A DNA stretch of 64,000 nucleotides from positions 186,001 through 250,000 of the forward strand of contig WHVD01000015.1 in the NCBI GenBank assembly GCA_015178975.1, in the 5' to 3' direction. Shown here piece by piece: positions 11,525 to 22,983 of this stretch (position 1 is its first letter; each line of letters starts with the position of its first letter). The notes beneath the pieces are model-generated. The model had not been told where the DNA came from. It did not search any database and saw only the letters and a program-made list of their open reading frames with translations. The DNA comes from Hysterangium stoloniferum (taxonomy: Eukaryota; Basidiomycota; Agaricomycetes; Hysterangiales; Hysterangiaceae). A program made the translations under genes and the position numbers.

Positions 11525-12239
11525 TGTCATGTAACAGGTAGATTTGATATCAATTACTCAAGCTGCTAACTAAATTGTCACACTACAGTCCATTCATTTG
11601 GTTTTTAGTCTCTCATCAGACAGAGTCAATTGTTATAATGCATGTATTCAACATACGAACATTACCAGGTATCTGAGCTATTAATGTTTGATACATGTAG
11701 TTAGGATACCTGTTTGTGAATGGACAGTAAAAATTCAAAATGCATATCATTTCTTAGCTAAAATTAATCTGAGACGATTGTAACAATCATGCACAGCACA
11801 CTATATTTCAATCATGCGCAGTTATTATGTAGCAACCGTAGTTTGTATGCAGTAATGTGCAGTTGCGCAGCACCATGCCTATGTATTTAAACAGCTGAGC
11901 TGGATCACGAAAATATAACTTTTGAACCCCCTAAACTAGACAACTTTGTCACATTTGCATTTGTGCATCTTATTCCACCTGTTCCAGGTTTACAGGATAT
12001 TACCTTTCTCAGATTAATGAGAATCACCCTTATTACTAACGTGACTTATCTTAGTTACGCACTCCGAACGAAAGCTATTCGTTCGTCTTCTGATATTTCA
12101 CTTTATCTTTAACTACTATTAAACAAGAACCCTAAACTAATAGTCTATTGACACACTCATCCCTTTCATATATAACAAGTTGATTTCTTTAAGTTACTGC
12201 TAAGTACCTAAGGACTCTCAGCATAAGACATACATCACA
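11525..12239. repeat. Solo LTR, family H, in gag of element A
   Basis: This is a 715-bp insertion starting TGTCATG and ending CATCACA, flanked by a perfect 5-bp duplication ATATC (11520-11524 and 12240-12244). The uninterrupted A2 copy near 15540 shows the empty site. No internal region is present, so it is the product of LTR-LTR recombination. No other copy is seen in the window. Confidence 0.85.
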
Positions 12240-13892
12240 ATATCCATGATGTAGTCCAAAGCCTTGAATTGAGTTCCATCGTATTCGGGAAGGTCAGACC
12301 ATTTTATCTTGATGTCATTGGTGTTAAGAGCGATCTTTTTATCCTTAGGTAAGTCATTGATAAGCACACTGGCTCAAGGCTGTGTCGGAGTTTGAAAGGG
12401 AGAGTTAGGGACTCCACCATGACACCCCCCACATCCCGAATTCCCTCCATAGTCAGAACTATTAGAACTCCCAGATGAACTGCTAGGGGATCCTCCTGGT
12501 GGCAGAAAGGGGTTCGAGGAGATTGGCAGGGAATGGCAGGGATCATCTGGATTCAGCGATCCTCGACCAGCAACCTGACCAGCTATACCCTCAGTGAATG
12601 TGGTAGAGAAGGATGGTTGACCCCTGTTGGCGACTGATCGATTCCTAATCGTGGGTTGTTCATCACCAAAGTTAGGATTATCTGAAATTCTTTCGAATGC
12701 GATGCGAGAGTGATGGGGTGCAGGGCTGGGTTCCATTGCAATTTCTCTCTCAAGTTCAATCATATTCAAAGGCTGACATGGCTGAGGCTGATGGAAGGGA
12801 GTGCAGATTTCAACCCCCTTTTCCTGAAGATGATCTGCAACTTGCATCCTCATATCCAACGGGAAGTCTTGCAAAATGACAGGGCAATTGAGCGAATGGA
12901 GAAAATGAGTATCAGGAGACCCATTCAGGTTGTGAACGAATGAATTAGTCGTGGAGATGGGTGAATCGGGCACTTGAATCGAATTATTATAAGGGTAAAG
13001 TACTTCCAAAACCATTTTATTGAGCCTCCTCTGATTTCACTTCAACTGGCCCCTTAGAGTACAGTACGCAAATGATAGATTTGGCGTGACTCCATTAAGA
13101 GATTCCTCCAACATTCAGATGTACATATACTGGTAGTCAACCTTAGGCACAATATGATCCTTACCAAGTAGGATACCAAGTAGGAATTTGCAGCGCATCA
13201 TCGTGTGCATGAAGTGCTTTGAGGAATAAAGAGAACACTTCCCACCTAAAAATCATCCTTCCCCCTTCCATAACGGATGTAACATCATTCGACCATTCGG
13301 GAATTGAGCATGTCAGATCCTCAAGGGTTCCTGGTCATGTGAATAAATCCTGTGCCCATAAGATGGCTTGATAACGACCTAACCAGACTGCTATAGTCAC
13401 CGGTAAAGGAGGGTAATCCGTATCATACTCCTCCACGAAAGGAGTAAGCTGATCATCAGGGATTCAATCGGCATAGTACATGTCCCATTTCACATCGATA
13501 GGCCCAGCGTAAACCATATGACCCCCAAGGAACTGCTTGAGGATGATCTGCCTTGGTGGGAATGAGAGAATGGGCTCGGGTGCATGGGTAGGCTTGACAT
13601 TAGCACCAGGGGTGCTCAACTGCCCAGTTGATGGACATTCCTCATGTGGATCAGGGGGAGTATCCATCGATGGTCCAGCTGCTGCTCCGGGGGAATTCCC
13701 AGGAGGGGCTGGTCTTTGAAAAGTCAATGAAGACTTCCTCATGGTGATGTTATGGGGTGGTTCCAGACTTGATGAGGTTTTGAACTACTCAGGGTTGTTG
13801 AAGATCTCGGTGTTTGGTTCTTGCCAGTGGTCATTTACATACTTAGAAATTAATAGTTGTAGAGTAACGTTTTCTTTGTAGGGAAAGAGCAG

Positions 13893-13910
13893 TCCGGCCC
13901 GGATCACCAC
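13893..13910 (-). other. Putative primer-binding site of element A
   Basis: Directly inside the 5' LTR, the minus strand reads GTGGTGATCCGGGCCGGAC, starting with TGG one base after the LTR as expected for pairing to a tRNA 3' end (CCA). The A2 copy has the same site at 17196-17213 except for changes at CpG positions. The tRNA identity was not determined. Confidence 0.55.
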
Positions 13911-14545
13911 TGTGAAGAGTGGTGGAAGTTCTAACCATTTTATATACGAAGAATATCAACTGTTTAGGTACAACACAAAGATGTATTGACTATCTAAGTC
14001 TAATACAGACCGAAGGCGTATTGACTGTTTAGTTCAATATGGTTGGGTGAAATAGCTATATAAAGTAGAATAGAGAGCTAAAATGAATAAGGAGAATCGA
14101 CTATGAAGTACAATTCTGAGGGACTGCTCAAGTGTAGAAGAGAATAACGAGAGAGTCAAATAACAGAGTAGTGCAGATGTAGTCCATGCGAATTGAGATA
14201 AAAGTGGAGTTTCAACTAATATAGTTTGAAACTCTGATTGCATTGATAGTCAAAGCCCGTCTGTGACGGTTGAGATGATACCCCAATCATAACTTACAGG
14301 ACACTAATCGGTGTCTGGTTAAGTCGTGGTTGTGGGGTAAAAAGTGTCTGAGTTCTAACTATGGGTGCTAGAATACATAAGTTTGGGATGTATGTGCCCA
14401 CAAGAGTCGATGTACCATATACATAGGTCATCGAACTAATTATAAGTGTATAATAAAATAGAGAGAAAGTAGAAATAATAATAGAAATATAGTATGAGCT
14501 CATCCAGCCTATATTTCCTGAGTATATTTCGCCATACCTCTCACA
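13911..14545 (-). repeat. 5' LTR of element A
   Basis: This 635-bp LTR has the same length and ends (TGTGA...TCACA) as 667-1301. To its right the sequence continues GCCAGTCTCCC, which joins seamlessly with the A2 sequence ending at 666. This proves that the whole 667-14545 block is one insertion. Confidence 0.92.
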
Positions 14546-17213
14546 GCCAGTCTCCCTTCTCAAGAAAGTCACAGTCTAATATAGAGATGTAGACTTCCAA
14601 CACTTCATTCTCATTTGAAGGTAAGCTTGCATCTAAAACTATGTCATCCTCTGACCGAGGAAGGTAAACAGAAACAAAAATTGATTTGTTATCAAGGTTA
14701 ATTACTTGTCCTTGTGTGCTTAATCCATAGACCACTTCATATACTCTCTGATCTTCCACTGCCTCAACAGGGTTCTGTGCAGATCATTTGTTGATTGAAA
14801 CATAATAAGACATTCTGCCTGCATGGGGGCAGTCAATCCTAAAGCCTGCAGATCCAACACTCCTTGGAAGGCTTGGTGATGCTTTTCTTTCAAAGAAGAA
14901 TTTCCATGTTGCTTGCCTTGTGCTGGGTTCAACTTTCTCATAGTGTTCCTGTCTCCAGCTTTGCTGATGAGAACATGACTATGAGTAGTTAACTCATCCC
15001 TAGTTGAGAATTCCTCTTCATCTTCAAAATTAAGTCTCTCTCATTCTGTAATCATGACTCTGGGTTTTTGGTATCAATAATGGTCACAATGAGTCTGGTT
15101 CCAAGCATTGATAAGGCTTCTTGCAGATTGTTGGCATAGGTTTGCAATCCCATAATGTGATCAATGGGTTGACCTTGCAGCAGATAAAGCCATTCTGTGG
15201 GTAGTGTCAAGATCAATCAATATGTTTCTTCCTTCCAATCTTGATGAAACCCATACAAGAAACAATACAGCTTGATTCATCACTAGATGTACTGTACTGG
15301 AGTTTCACAATTGTGATGAGGTTGATGGAATCACATTTCTTCCCATTCCAAGACCAAAGATTCACCCTATTTAGTTCCAAGTAGACCTTTGACAACACCC
15401 CAAAGGAAGGATTTGTGAGATCAACTGAAGTCAGTATGATGTTTGCTGTCCAACATGCTCCACCAGATTTTAGCATTGCCTCTGAGTCATCTAGGTAGAG
15501 TGACTCCCAGTAGCGAGCTCATGGATTCCAAGACTTCCAAAAGACTCATAATATCCAAAATATACTCCAATGCTTTAGAGTGGCTACCATCAAATTCAGG
15601 GAGATCAGACCATTTGATCTTGATATCATTGGTGTTCAGGGTAAGTGCCTTAGTTTTAAATAAGTCATTATCCTTGGTGCTAACTCGAGATGAATTTGGG
15701 AATCCAGGAGTCCTGGGATGTCACCCCCCATGTCCCTGGTTTCTGTTGCTGTCAAAACCATCTGAACTTCCAGATAAATCACTTGGTCCTCCCCCAGGAG
15801 GAATGAACAGGTTGATATTCATAGGCAAGTGGTGGTGGGTTTCATCAGGATCCAGTGAACCTTGACTGAATACTTGACCTGATATCCCTCTGACAAATGC
15901 TGTCAAAAAAGACAGTCAACCTTTATTGGTGACTGGTCTGTTGAGATTCTGGTGGGAGTTGTCAAAAGGGTTCAGGGTGATAGAGGTGGTGTCAAAGGTT
16001 ACTCTGGCATGTGGAGTTTCTACATTGGGAATTGTTTGTCGTTCCCTTAAAGCTTCCATTTCCAGTTCAGTCTACTAAGAAGATGATGCAGTTGTGGTTG
16101 GTGAAGGGAAAGTTTGACCAGAATATTCTTCTCCTGTAAATGTTCTGTCACTTTGATCCTCATGTCCATTGGAAAACCTTCTAGGATCAGTGGGCAATTG
16201 AGCAAACAGAGGAAACAAGTGTCAGGGGAACCCTTGAGCTCTCATATAAACAAGTCCATTGTTGAAACCAGAGAAGAGGGTATTTGCATTGTCTCATCAA
16301 ATTTGTTCAATAATTCCATCATCATCTTGTCATATGCAGGAGTCTAGACCAGAGGCTGAAATACACAAAGGATATGTTGGGTGACCTTTCATAGAGAGAA
16401 TGTTCTAAGATCCAAATGTATACATATATATTGATAGTTGACCTTGGGGATAGCATGAAGATGTCTGATCAGTATGTGCAAAATTTGCAACATATCATTG
16501 TGTACTTTAAGTACATCCACAAGTTGAATAAACAATTCCCTTTTTATTGCCATTCTTCCCCTCTCCATCAGGATCATGAGCTCCTTGGACCATTCAGGGA
16601 TCAATTAAGTGATATCTCCCAGAGTTCTTGATTGCATGAAGAGGGTTTGAGCTGATAGAATCCCATGATACCTACCTAACCAGGTTGCAATTGATGGAGG
16701 CATGGTGGGGTATCTCATTTGGTAGATCACTGTAATTTCCTCCTTCAAAATCCGAGAGGTGTAGTACATGTCCACTTGTCATTCATAGGTTCATTGTAGA
16801 CCAATTGTCCATGGTAGGCACATTGAAGCATTACTTGGCATGGTGGAAATTCAAAATCACATCATTATTATGGGTAGGCAAAGGGTTTCTTTCCAGTGCT
16901 TTTGATAGTTCCTGGCGTGAATGTGGTCCTAATTGACCGGGAGAGATGACTGTCAGTGGTTTGACTTTGGTTCAGGGAGAACCTCTGACAGAGGTTTATT
17001 TTTGGGAAGTCAGTGAGGGTTTTCTCATTGTAACATTTCCAGGTGGTTCAAGACTAGCAGGTCTTCATTCTGGAAAGGAACTACTCAATCTTGCTGAAGG
17101 TTTTGCAGCCTGTTCCTTGCCCATAGTCATTGTGTGTAGCTAATGTAGAAGTCTGTTACTTTTAATAAAATGTTTTCTTCATAGGAAAAGAATGGTCCAG
17201 CCTGGATTACCAC
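14546..17213 (-). pseudogene. gag of the older element A2
   Basis: This is the gag region of A2, collinear with gag of element A but lacking its LTR H and family D insertions. Short frames recover the acidic tail (14759-14541, E-D-D-I-V-L-D-A-S), the area around the zinc knuckle (about 14820-14870, degraded) and N-terminal pieces. Stops and frameshifts are dense, and the region looks older than element A. It ends at a primer-binding-like site next to the A2 LTR at 17214. Confidence 0.75.
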
Positions 17214-17260
17214 TGTGAAGAGTCGTGGAAGTTCTAACTGTTCTATATATGAAGAATATC

Positions 17261-18081
17261 TGTTAGGATATGTACAGGGCGGGTCTCCGGAGAAACCCAC
17301 GGGATATCCGGTAGGACTTGGCTTCAGCTTATAGGCTGCGCCCTCACTAGATCGTGTTGTCCAATTTCAGACAGGTGGACGGGAATCCCGGGGAGCCCGG
17401 GTGGGGGTCGTGGGTCGTGAGTCATAAGTCGGAGGTTGGAGGTCGTGGGTCGTGAGTCGAGACTGGTGAGAGAGATAGATATGCTGGAGCCCGTGGGCTC
17501 CAACTAGTGTGAGCGGTGTGAATCAAGTAGGGTTTTAGAGCGGAAAATGTATTAGATTACTGGGGGGAATCTAAGCTAATTTTCTGACTGGATTGTATGT
17601 ACAACATCTGCCAGTTTAAATAGACCGTGGAGTAAATGTCATACCGAATCCAGTAATAATGAAACGAAGTGAGCAAAACATAAAATGGGAATAGTAAACA
17701 CCAAATTGGTGTTAGGAATGGGACGGAATGGAGCAGAGTCCAAATTGTGACAAAGCATAACCCATAATGGGAAATGGAGCGGGAGCGGAGTACAAATCGT
17801 GACAGGTCATTTGACTAAAATGGGAATGGGGCTCAATTAGAGTGGTGACGGGATTCTGAGCAGGGTCCGGTGACTGATGTGTGGGACGAAGACAGACATA
17901 GACAGAGACGGAGTCTGGGGGAAGTCCGGTGACTGATGTGTGTCATAATGAGGTCAAACGTAACAAGTCTTGACGTACGGAGTCCAGGTGGGAAATCCTA
18001 TAAACAGACATTTGGTGCATGTAGGGCGTGGTGGCATATGGGCTAGTGCCCGGAGTCCGGCAGGATTGTTCGGTCGTAACA
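17261..18081 (+). repeat. Solo LTR, family B
   Basis: This 821-bp LTR starts TGTTAGGATATG and ends GGTCGTAACA, flanked by a perfect duplication ATATC (17256-17260 and 18082-18086) inside the A2 LTR. It carries the shared core GGCTTCAGCTTAT near 17320. Further family B copies lie at 18175-20177, 27208-27999, 29235-30039, 30399-30944, 41131-42100 and 44099-44933. Confidence 0.9.
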
Positions 18082-18174
18082 ATATCAACCATTTAGGTAC
18101 AACATGACAATATATTGACTATCGAGTACAATATATGAAATAAGATAGTTCTGGTCAACTTAGCACTTGTAAGA

Positions 18175-20177
18175 TGTTAAGGAGTGCACGTGGAGCTTAT
18201 CAGAGGGTTTCCGGAGAAACCCACGGGAAAGCCAGTAGGACTTGGCTTCTGTTACGACCCATTCTCGGATGTTTCAATATCCAACTTCTGACCTCTGACT
18301 ATGGAACATCATAGTTACCATCTCTTCCGCATTCTTCCCTTGTTCCACATTTGGTAATTTGACCATTGACAAGTATTCACTCATTTGTTTATTATATTCC
18401 CGTTTTGGAATATTGTCTTCCCAATTTGTCTTGTTGTATTCCCATTTCAGAATACTTCCATTTCCATCTAATTGTGGTCTTAGTTTGAAGTACAATAATG
18501 AGAAGACTTATATTAGTTTCTGCAAATTTGTACTTTACTTTAAAATCTGATATCGACTTAGTTTCTTATTCCCTCTTCCGTCTTTCTGTATGCTCGATAT
18601 TCAGAACTCTTTGGAACTTGTTACGACTGTGTCGCAACCCGACGGTCCCCGAGGTTATTGCCACCTATCGACATTTCAAGTTATCGTTCAAGTCATCGCA
18701 TCGGAAACTGTCGGTCTCCCAACACTGATGAATGCTTACATGGCGATCAAACTCTGTTTACACCCTGTCAAAATATGCTTGTATTATCTGGTTAAACTCT
18801 GATACGTCCCTTTCTACTCTATGTTTCACATATGTCTATATATACTTGTAACCCTCGAACTATTTCCTTTTCTCGTAATCCCACTCTCAGTTATTTCATG
18901 GCCTCCAAACTAATTGTAACCTTCCCATTCCTAGTCAAGCTTCTTTGTCAATACCATTTTCCGCTCTTCTCCTAGTTAGTATTTTCTAGACACCAAATAT
19001 TTGTATATGAACCCACTGTAGTTGTAGTTACTAGGCAATCAGAATATCAACTCAGAATACTCTCTTACACCTCTAGAAGTCTTATACTAAGTATCCCACT
19101 ATCTGCCTTTGCGTGCGCTCACCCACTCTCGGTCCCTGACCCCTTGGCCCGACACTCTCTGACCCCTCAACCCACCAACTACTCCTGGACTCCCCAGGAT
19201 TCCCATCTGCCCATCTGAAATTTGACACAATCTCGTGAGGGTGCAGCCTATAAGCTGAAGCTGTTAAGTGCCATTCCAGAACTATCAGAAAGTCACCGGG
19301 AAGTTGGAAACTATCAAATAGGGTTAGGATGTTGGCTTCAGCTTATGTGCTGCACCTCTACACAAACACTCAAAGTCCTTAATTTCAAAGGTGAGACTTA
19401 CAATGGAAGATACAGATATTCAGAGTTCTGTTAAGAACTGAAAACTGACTAATGTCGGTAGGCCAATGGGGACCAATCAGGAAGGACTTGGCTTCAGCTT
19501 ATGTGCTGCACCCTTGCAAATATCCATCGGGTGTCCTTAAATTTCAGACAGGTGAAGACTAGTCCTAATGAGTACCTCTCAGCGAACTACTGATCAGGAC
19601 TGAAGGACCATGGAGGTCAAGGGGTCAGGTGGTGATGAGTTGAAGGTTGAGTAATAGATAGGTTGGAGCCTGTGGGCCTCGATGAGTGTGTTTCAAAGAG
19701 GAGATTAGAGTGGAAAATGTACTGAGATTACTGGGGAGAATCTAAGCTGATTTTCTGATTGGATTGTATGTATGTACAACATCTACCAGACTATGTATAT
19801 AGACTGTGGAATATATGTCATACCAAATCCAGTAATAATGAAATCCAAACTAGTAGGGAATGGGGCAGGAGCAGAGTCCAAAATGTGACAGGTCATTTGA
19901 CCATAACGGGAATGGGGCTCAGTTAGAGCACAGATGGGTTTGCCAGGTGGTATCTGGTGACTGGTACGTGGGACAGGGTTGGAGATAGACAGGTATGATG
20001 TGCATGGGTTCCAATGGATATTCCAGTGACTGATACATGAAGTAACAGATGGCGAGCATGGACAGGTCTGACATCCAGAGTCCAGCAGGTTTTCTGGTAA
20101 ACCGACAACTGGTGTGTAAAGGGTGCTGGTGCCTATAGGGTAGGTCCTGGAGTCCAGCAGGTTTTCTGGTCATAACA
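18175..20177 (+). repeat. Triple LTR nest (B containing C containing F) with internal inversion
   Basis: The outer B LTR starts at 18175 (TGTTAAGGAGTG) and ends at 20177 (GGTCATAACA), with a perfect duplication TAAGA outside (18170-18174, 20178-20182). Inside, LTR C was inserted in reverse and LTR F inside C. The inner block was then inverted. The order read is B start, C 3' part (18250-18618, reverse), F 3' part (18619 to about 19163, reverse), B middle (about 19164-19261, reverse), C 5' part (19262-19428), F 5' part (19429 to about 19615), B rest. The split duplications GCTTC and GAACT, now in opposite orientations, prove the order. Confidence 0.85.
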
Positions 20178-20364
20178 TAAGACAACTAAGTTGAATAAAT
20201 GGAATAGAATCAACCTTGCAGTATAATTCCAAGAAGTGAGTCAACTAAGTAATGAGTTGAAAGAGAAAGAGTTTAATATGAGTGCTACAAAGTGTGAGTC
20301 AAAACCAACAATAGTTCAAGCTTCCACTATTCAGTGTGAAGCTAGATAGTGATGGTGGATTCAG

Positions 20365-20576
20365 TGTTGAACAACACCATCGAAATGTCTAATTTCAGGC
20401 ATGGCCACCTGGTATCAATAAACTCTCAGGCACAGCCACACAACACCAATAACACGATACCTAGCAATGTATGTGGTCAAACATATATATAAACAAAAGG
20501 ATTATGACAGTATCACCTCAGTCCTTATATCATATACGAGACTGAGTTTATTGTATTTAGGTTCTACTTTTCAACA
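20365..20576 (+). repeat. 5' LTR of copia element
   Basis: This 212-bp LTR starts TGTTGAACAAC and ends TTTTCAACA. A TATA-like run (ATATATATAAAC) lies in the middle and is the likely promoter. The sequence GGTTATGGGCC immediately downstream (20577-20587) is the candidate primer-binding site. Confidence 0.92.
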
Positions 20577-20635
20577 GGTTATGGGCCTATCTTCCCTTTA
20601 AAGTCGAACCACCTTCATCGAGATCATTCTTACTT

Positions 20636-21553
20636 ATGATTACCCCACTTCCTACGGATGCTCTTGCACCCTCCATTGCCCTTGTTAGGACCAATATTAC
20701 CTACACCGGTCCTAAACTCGACAAACTTAAATCAAACTATTGTCCTTGGCTTCGTGCCTCGGACCTCTTTATCACCCTCTCTGGACTTTCTGGCTATATC
20801 AATGGTACGACACCAGAACCTGGTAATACTGAGCCTCGTGCCAAGGCCAACTGGCTGGCAAACAACTCTTTGGCTGCTGCACTTACTACATCCACTGTCG
20901 AGACGTCGGAGCAAGAATACCTTGACCACAAGTTGGGTGCAAAGGTCTGCTGGGAAATCATCCGTACACACCACCAAAGTGAGGGGGCCATTTTCCAGGT
21001 ACAATTACTTCAGGAGGCCCTCACAACTCGTTGTAATCGTTCCACTGCCTTACCCGTCACAGCTGAGAACATTTGTTCCCTAATTGATTGCACCTACGAG
21101 ATGGGCAACATTTCCCAGGACCTCTTGAAATGTATCGCTCTTTTAGGTTCTCTTGGCAATGATTTCAGCAATGTACGATCCATCATTACTCAGGATATCT
21201 CAGCTTCCACAGACTCTAACCCCTTCACATCTACTCAACTCTGTCTCTATTTGGATAATGAACAGAGTCTCATTAACTCCGACAAACCACATGCTACTGA
21301 GTCGCTCACCATGTCTGCTCAACATCCTTCAAAGTCAAACACCATGATCTGTTCTAATTGCAAACACAATTACCATGAAATGGAGTTTTGTATCCATCCT
21401 GGTGGAGGCATGGCAGGCAAAAGTCTTGATGAATCCAAACAGGCTCGCCGCCTTGCCCATGGTTCAAAATCAGGGAGTTCTGTTGTAGCAGCCACCAATC
21501 CCACCACTCCTAACTCTACTGTGCTGAAGGTCGTGTCTACATCGTTAATGTGA
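20636..21553 (+). pseudogene. copia gag
   Basis: A 305-codon frame starting at the Met at 20636, about 60 bp after the LTR, encodes a copia Gag-like protein. It contains W-L-A-N-N-S-L-A and the C-W-E-I-I stretch typical of the retrotrans_gag/UBN2 fold. A partial nucleocapsid knuckle (C-S-N-C then H and C) lies near residues 235-255. A frame change near 21520-21550 puts the protease region in the next frame. This was probably an indel, since copia normally has one ORF. Confidence 0.8.
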
Positions 21554-22080
21554 ACTCATCTGATTTCTCCTCTTCAGATGCCCCTATCGCCAATTTGGCC
21601 CTCTCAACCCCTACTCCTGTGCCTATGTTGCCACAGGACACTGTTGAATATCATGGCTGGCTCATCATCGAGGAGGAGTTATTTACTAATATTGATTGGA
21701 CCAAACATAGTCAATCTACGATGGCTGCCATCAATACTACTGATATTAACCCCATATCCCAATCTAATCATACACCCATTTCTACTGACTTGCATCCATT
21801 TTGGATGGATAGTGGTGCATCTGTCCATATATCCCCCGATCACACTGATTTTTTGACCTTGAACGCTGTCACTCCCCACTCTGTTAAAGGCTTGGGTGGT
21901 TCCTCGGTGTGGGCAATAGGTGTCGGAGACATAAAACTTCGAATTGGTTGTGGTACACATTTAATTTTAAAAAATGTCCTTTACATTCCAGATGCCACAG
22001 TATGATTAATCTCCATATGCCATCTCACCAAGGATTCAAATGTTATTGCACACTTCAATGACACATCCTGCTGGCTAAGT
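21550..22080 (+). pseudogene. copia protease region
   Basis: The frame 21550-22005 contains F-W-M-D-S-G-A-S-V-H-I, the D-S-G active site of the copia aspartic protease, followed by V-L-Y-I-P-D-A. It ends in a TGA (22003-22005) in the motif V-stop-L-I-S, where an Arg codon CGA fits. The protease would process the single polyprotein. Confidence 0.85.
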
Positions 22081-22980
22081 ATGAAATCATCTGGGACAAT
22101 TATCACTTGGGGAAACTTGCTACCACAAAAACATCTCTACTCCATAAATATCTACTCAGCCCAAGCTGAACATGCTTTTGTCACTCATCACATACCCACA
22201 ATTGAGACATGGCATCGTCGACTTGGCCATGCAAATTATCAAGCTATTTGTGACATGCTCAATACTGGCCTACTCAAAGGTGCAATGTCCCCCAGCCCTT
22301 CCATTACTCCCACTAATTGCGACTCCTGTATTCTTGGCAAACAGACTAAGTCATCAAAAGTGCAACAGGAAGGTCTAGGGCATAGGGCAACAAGAAAATT
22401 AGAAAAAGTATGGATAAACCTATCTGGACCCAGCCCCATTGCTTCACAGACTGGGAATCATTATGTTATGAATATTGTAGATGATTTTTCAAGTTTCTCC
22501 TGGACCATTCTGCTTAACCTTAAAAGTGATGCATTCCCGCAACTTCAATTCTGGGAGCATGCACGAGAAGTTGAGATGGGATTAAAAGTTGGCATTTACC
22601 AAACAGACAATGGAGAGCTTAAAAGCTATGAAATGGCTACTTGGCTGGCATCTAGGGGCACTGATCATCAATTTACAGCTCCATATACATCAGCACATAT
22701 CGGACGAGTAGAATGACTCCATCGCACTTTAATGGCCAAAGGCAAAACTATGTGTATTTATGCAGCACTACCTGCATACTTGTGGGATGAATTTTATCTC
22801 ACTGTGGCTCATTTACATGTCAAGACAACAACCAAATCTTTGTTAGGCAAAATGCCTTGGGAATTATGGTATGGCCAGAAACCAGACTACTCTTACCTAC
22901 AAGAGATTGGTTGCCACGCTTTTGTCTTAATTCAAAATCGGACCAATCCAAAAATTTATGAATGATCAATTGAATGCATT
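22081..22980 (+). pseudogene. copia integrase
   Basis: The sequence shows an HHCC zinc finger (W-H-R-R-L-G-H, then C-D-S-C), the first Asp of the core in N-I-V-D-D-F-S, the second in Q-T-D-N-G-E, and the Glu in R-V-E just before a TGA at 22714-22716. The frame continues at 22732-22965 to G-Q-K-P-D and is stopped again by TGA at 22963-22965 in Y-E-stop-S-I-E-C. Both stops fit CGA. All three catalytic residues survive, but the gene is interrupted. Confidence 0.88.
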
Positions 22981-22983
22981 CTG

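Larger units (their letters stand above)
9893..13742 (-). pseudogene. gag of element A (broken, with two insertions)
   Basis: Gag starts at the Met at 13742 (Pro-rich N-terminus) and continues through 13015-12374 and 11305-11054 to a nucleocapsid zinc knuckle of the C-x2-C-x4-H-x4-C type, with C-W-I-C in it, near 10095-10150, and an acidic tail ending about 9893. A TGA at 13464-13466 fits a lost CGA codon. The region is split by a solo LTR (11525-12239) and a short inverted-repeat element (about 10180-10852). The same gag, also broken, is present in A2 at 14546-17213. Gag forms the virus-like particle and packages the RNA. Confidence 0.8.
667..14545 (-). mobile_element. Complete Ty3/gypsy chromovirus, family A
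   Basis: This is a full-length, degenerate LTR retrotransposon on the minus strand. Two 635-bp LTRs (667-1301 and 13911-14545) start TGTGA and end TCACA. The 5-bp target duplication GCCAG lies at 662-666 and 14546-14550. From right to left it carries a primer-binding site, gag with a zinc knuckle, protease, reverse transcriptase, RNase H, integrase with a chromodomain, and a long extra ORF before the 3' LTR. It inserted into an older copy of the same family (A2). It contains a solo LTR (8863-9891), a short inverted-repeat element (about 10180-10852) and another solo LTR (11525-12239). Several frames are closed by TGA stops, so it is not autonomous now. Confidence 0.93.
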
